This document shows, piece by piece, positions 60,860 to 64,000 of a stretch of DNA of 64,000 nucleotides (position 1 is the first letter of the stretch; each line of letters opens with the position of its first letter). The notes under the pieces were generated by a model. The model saw only the letters and a list, made by a program, of their open reading frames with translations. It ran no database searches and was not told the origin of the DNA. The position numbers were made by a program, and so were the translations under genes. Source of the DNA: Arthrobacter burdickii (lineage in GTDB: Bacteria > Actinomycetota > Actinomycetes > Actinomycetales > Micrococcaceae); the NCBI RefSeq assembly GCF_030433645.1, contig NZ_JAROCG010000001.1, positions 1,922,001 through 1,986,000 of the forward strand, given 5' to 3'.

Positions 60860-62860
60860 GTGTCTTGGTGGTCGATCGCGCCGATCCTGGCGGTGACCGT
60901 CCTGGTGACGGTGCTGCCGGGACTGCTTCTGGCGCTCTCGCTCGGGTTCCGCCGGCTGGCCGCGGTCGGTGTGGCGCCGCTCCTGACAGTGGCCACGGCG
61001 GGCGTGGCAGCGGTGCTCGGCTCACTGGTCGGCATCCCCTGGTCGATCTGGCTCGTAGCCGGGGCAGCGCTGGTCTTCTCCGCTGCAGGCTACTTCCTGA
61101 CACGACGCTCGCGGGTCGCGGCTGAGGCAGGCGCTCCGGCCCCCGACGGGTGGGGAGTCCTCGTGGCGGCAGGGGCGGGATTCCTGGTCGGCTCCGGCCT
61201 CATCGCCTGGCGGACGGTCACGCTGATCGGCAACCCCGAGAACATCGCCCAGCGCTTCGACAACGTGTTCCACCTCAACGCCGTGGAGTACATCGTCACC
61301 ACCGGTGACGGCTCATCACTCACCCTCGGGGAGATGACGGGCAACACGGGTGCGGCGGCGGTCTATCCCGCTGCCTGGCATTCCCTGGCCGCCCTGGTCG
61401 TGCAGCTGACGGGCACCTCCGTCCCGGTGGCCGTCAACGCGCTGAACATCGTCGTCGCGGCGGTCGTGTGGCCCCTGTCCGTCGTCTTCCTGGCGAGGGT
61501 GGTCGCAGGCCGGAGCCGGGCCGTCCTCCTCTCCGCCGGGGTCCTCTCGGCGGCCTTCATCGGGTTCCCCTACCTCATGATGGTGTGGGGGCCCCTCTTC
61601 CCCTACATGCTGTCCGTTGCACTCCTGCCGGCCGCTCTCGGGGCGGTCCTCCTCTTCCTGGGGATGGGCCGGCACCTGGCCGTCCCCACGCTCCCGGCGG
61701 TCCTGGTGGTCCTCGTCGCGGTCGCCGCGCTGGCGCTGTCGCACATGAGCTCGGTCAACAGCCTCGTGCTGTTCAGCTTCCCTGCACTCGTCGTCGCCCT
61801 CGTCACGAAGAGGAGTGCCGGCAGCAGGATCCGCTCGGCGAGGGCGAGCGCCGTCCTCAGGGCGGTCCTCGGCCTGGTCGCGCTGGGCGTGTCCGTCCTC
61901 CTGTGGCTCAAGCTCCGTCCGGTGCCCTACGACGTGTGGGGGCCGCATCAGACCCCCGGAGGCGCCGTCGGAGAGGTGCTGGCGTACTCACCCATGGGCT
62001 TCCCCCTGGTGTCGCTCGCCGTGTCCCTGCTCGCGGGTGCCGGGATGATCCACCTCCTGCGTCGCGGGGACCAGCGGTGGCTGCTGGTGAGCTTCGCGCT
62101 GGTCGGGTACCTCTACGTCGTCGACGCCGGGCTGGAGCGGGGACTCTGGCGCGCCATGCTCACCGGGATCTGGTATGCGGACACGAACCGCCTCGCGGCA
62201 TTGCTGCCGATGTTCGGCGTCGTGTTCGGTGCGATCGGGACAGGTGCCGTGCTGGCCTGGCTGGGCGACGTCGTGCGGCGCACATCCGTCGGTACGCCGC
62301 TCGCGCGCGGAGTCCGTTCGCGGCCCGCCCTGGTGCGCGGGGCTGCGTCGCTGGTGGGACTGGGAGTCGTCGCCGTCCTGGTGGCCTCGGCGACCCAGAC
62401 GAAGCCGCTCGACACGTATCTGGAAGGGGGAGAGCTCTACTACCTCCGGGACACTCCGACGTCCATCGTCTCCTCCGACGAGTACACCCTCCTCGAACGC
62501 GCCGAGGAGACCCTTCCGGAGGATGCGGTCATCGCGGGCAACCCGTGGAACGGCAGCACCCTCGCCTTCGCGTTCACCGGGCGCAAGGTGCTCTCCTATC
62601 ATCTCTTCGAGACCCAGTCGCCGGCGGTGAAGGAGGTCGCGGAGTCCCTGAACGACGCCGCCACGGACGAGGAGGCCTGCGCCGCCATCCGTGAGACGGG
62701 CGTGTCCTACGTCCTCGACTTCGGTACCCAGTACCTCGTCGAGAACGGGGCGTCCCGGTTGTTCCCCGGGTTCGACGACCTCGAGGACTCCGACGCGGTG
62801 CGGCTCATCGACGAGCAGGGCGAAGCGAAGCTCTACGAGGTCACCGTCTGCCAGGACTAG
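60860..62860 (+). CDS. DUF6541 polytopic membrane protein
   Basis: 666 aa with roughly 13 membrane segments and a C-terminal external domain (about 515-666). GTG 60860 is chosen since GGAGG lies 4 bases before it; a longer TTG-started frame is unlikely. An early loop reads RFDNVFHLNAVEYIVTTGDG, with an acidic/His cluster like GT-C glycosyltransferases. DUF6541 proteins occur in actinobacterial glycan clusters and are probably GT-C enzymes, but activity is unproven. 87 bases after the ABC genes. Confidence 0.8.
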   Translation: MSWWSIAPILAVTVLVTVLPGLLLALSLGFRRLAAVGVAPLLTVATAGVAAVLGSLVGIPWSIWLVAGAALVFSAAGYFLTRRSRVAAEAGAPAPDGWGVLVAAGAGFLVGSGLIAWRTVTLIGNPENIAQRFDNVFHLNAVEYIVTTGDGSSLTLGEMTGNTGAAAVYPAAWHSLAALVVQLTGTSVPVAVNALNIVVAAVVWPLSVVFLARVVAGRSRAVLLSAGVLSAAFIGFPYLMMVWGPLFPYMLSVALLPAALGAVLLFLGMGRHLAVPTLPAVLVVLVAVAALALSHMSSVNSLVLFSFPALVVALVTKRSAGSRIRSARASAVLRAVLGLVALGVSVLLWLKLRPVPYDVWGPHQTPGGAVGEVLAYSPMGFPLVSLAVSLLAGAGMIHLLRRGDQRWLLVSFALVGYLYVVDAGLERGLWRAMLTGIWYADTNRLAALLPMFGVVFGAIGTGAVLAWLGDVVRRTSVGTPLARGVRSRPALVRGAASLVGLGVVAVLVASATQTKPLDTYLEGGELYYLRDTPTSIVSSDEYTLLERAEETLPEDAVIAGNPWNGSTLAFAFTGRKVLSYHLFETQSPAVKEVAESLNDAATDEEACAAIRETGVSYVLDFGTQYLVENGASRLFPGFDDLEDSDAVRLIDEQGEAKLYEVTVCQD

Positions 62861-62912
62861 GCCTGCCGGGGTCGAAGGCTGCCGGATCGAGGGCGGCGAG
62901 CGCCGCGGGCGG

Positions 62913-63785
62913 TCAGTTGGACGACGTCGCGAGCAGGGACAGCAGATAGGATCCGTAGCCGCTCTTCACGAGCGGCGTAGCGATCGCCTCGAGTTCGGCA
63001 TCGTCCAGGAAACCCTGCCGCCACGCGATCTCCTCGGGGGCTCCGATCTTCAGCCCTTGCCGATGCTCCACCGTCCGGATGAAGTTCGATGCGTCACTCA
63101 GGGAATCGAACGTACCGGTGTCGAGCCAGGCGGTGCCGCGGGGGAGAATGTCCACCTGCAGCTTCCCGGCCTCCAGGTACACGCGGTTGATGTCCGTGAT
63201 CTCCAGTTCCCCGCGGGGTGAGGGCTTGAGAGCGCCGGCTATCTCCACCACGTGGTTGTCGTAGAAGTACAGGCCGGGCACGGCGTAATTGCTCTTCGGG
63301 TGGGCCGGCTTCTCCTCGAGGGAGAGGGCCTTTCCCGTCTCGTCGAACTCGACGACTCCGTAGGCCGAAGGGTCGGCGACCCAATAGCCGAACACGGCTC
63401 CGCCGTCCACCTGCGCGAAACGACGCAGCTGCGTTCCCATGCCCTGCCCGTAGAAGATGTTGTCCCCCAGGACGAGGGCCACGGAATCATCCCCGATGTG
63501 GTCCGCGCCGAGGATGAACGCCTGGGCGAGACCGTCGGGGGAGGGCTGCTGGACGTAGGTGAGGGAGACACCGAACCTGCTCCCGTCGCCCAGCAGGCGC
63601 CGGAACTGGTCCGCATCCTGCGGCGTCGTGATGATGAGGATGTCCCTGATGCCCGCAAGGATGAGCGTGGACAGCGGATAATAGATCATCGGCTTGTCGT
63701 ACACGGGTACAAGCTGTTTGCTGATTCCCAGGGTGATCGGGTGCAGTCTGGATCCGGTACCCCCGGCAAGGATGATTCCACGCAT
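62913..63785 (-). CDS. rfbA: glucose-1-phosphate thymidylyltransferase
   Basis: 290-aa nucleotidyltransferase making dTDP-glucose, the first step to dTDP-rhamnose. N-terminal [20 protein letters not shown] binds the nucleotide, [20 protein letters not shown] is typical, [30 protein letters not shown] and [14 protein letters not shown] are further signatures. ATG 63785 lacks a clear ribosome site and may be leaderless. It is convergent with the DUF6541 gene. rmlB/C/D are not in the window. Confidence 0.96.
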   Translation of the reverse strand: MRGIILAGGTGSRLHPITLGISKQLVPVYDKPMIYYPLSTLILAGIRDILIITTPQDADQFRRLLGDGSRFGVSLTYVQQPSPDGLAQAFILGADHIGDDSVALVLGDNIFYGQGMGTQLRRFAQVDGGAVFGYWVADPSAYGVVEFDETGKALSLEEKPAHPKSNYAVPGLYFYDNHVVEIAGALKPSPRGELEITDINRVYLEAGKLQVDILPRGTAWLDTGTFDSLSDASNFIRTVEHRQGLKIGAPEEIAWRQGFLDDAELEAIATPLVKSGYGSYLLSLLATSSN

Positions 63786-63900
63786 ACTGCGAATTATTGC
63801 CCGGCGGCACTGCGGCGCCAAATCGCTCCAGCGGCCGCGCGAGGGCTCCGGGGTAGGATGACTGGGTTGCCCTAGTGTCGGTCGTGCTGATGGAGAGATT

Positions 63901-64000
63901 GTGCCACGGAGGAAAAACCCGTCCGGACTGTGGTTCGGCCGACCATTCGATACCCGGAACAACAGCCTGAACCTGATCCGCCTGGTGCTTGCGCTGGCAG
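63901..64000 (+). CDS. start of an acyltransferase-3 family gene, cut by window edge
   Basis: GTG 63901 follows GGAGAGATT and opens a frame that runs to the edge (33 codons). The reading ends with [15 protein letters not shown], the typical first membrane segment of small acyltransferase-3 proteins. It is divergent from rfbA across 115 bases and probably continues the glycopolymer locus to the right. Confidence 0.75.
   Translation, partial: MPRRKNPSGLWFGRPFDTRNNSLNLIRLVLALA

Overview
The window is very GC-rich, densely coded chromosomal DNA from an actinobacterium. Gene content and order suggest a Micrococcaceae / Arthrobacter-like member of the Micrococcales; this is inferred from mtrA-mtrB-lpqB, whiB1-pdtaS, a WhiB protein, SigK/RskA, a DUF222-HNH protein, a large NAD-glutamate dehydrogenase, and many GTG starts and 4-base stop/start overlaps. 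No rRNA, tRNA, insertion sequence, prophage or CRISPR array was seen.

Layout. 1-4154: a TPM-domain envelope protein cut by the left edge, divergent from an HtrA/DegP-like protease that ends in a perfect 40-bp palindrome. 4259-6825: etfB, etfA and a PIG-L deacetylase. 6826-13829: an accessory stretch with a DUF222-HNH protein followed by seven 39-bp tandem repeats, an ECF sigma factor with its RskA-type anti-sigma factor, a methyltransferase, trmL and a J-domain protein. 13830-15520: a FolP2-like protein translationally coupled to a RibD/DHFR-fold reductase. 15635-19577: iscS, mnmA, an AroQ chorismate mutase and a MetE-C-like protein. 19609-26150: a DUF4166 protein and a MoxR / DUF58 / DUF4350 / DUF4129 / GPDPase-membrane-domain operon. 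26325-36934: mtrA-mtrB-lpqB-comF-hpf, an AlkZ-like glycosylase and secA.

36935-41752: an Rv3235-family protein, a LysM membrane protein, an unknown 186-aa protein, a small BldC/excisionase-like HTH protein, a SAF (CpaB-like) protein and a TadZ/ParA-like ATPase that is broken by a 1-base frameshift. 41800-49282: NAD-glutamate dehydrogenase, the PdtaS-like sensor kinase, a WhiB1-like regulator with a CRP-type site upstream, and a small membrane protein. 49245-53516: an orphan EccC/EssC-like FHA-FtsK ATPase with a collagen-like tail that runs into the neighbouring gene. 53719-64000: an envelope glycopolymer cluster (acyltransferase-SGNH, glf, glfT2, Wzm/Wzt-type ABC exporter, DUF6541 membrane protein, rfbA, and the start of a second acyltransferase).

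How it fits together: the window is dominated by cell-envelope biology. MtrAB-LpqB senses and regulates the envelope, SecA exports proteins, HtrA and the MoxR/DUF58 cluster deal with envelope proteins, and the right end builds and exports a galactofuranose-containing polymer. The order mtrA...secA...Rv3235...pdtaS-whiB1 mirrors the mycobacterial Rv3246c-Rv3219 order, and etfB-etfA / iscS-mnmA mirrors Rv3029c-Rv3024c. The accessory stretch at 6.1-15.5 kb therefore sits inside an otherwise conserved neighbourhood. All functions were assigned by reading motifs; no database search was run.
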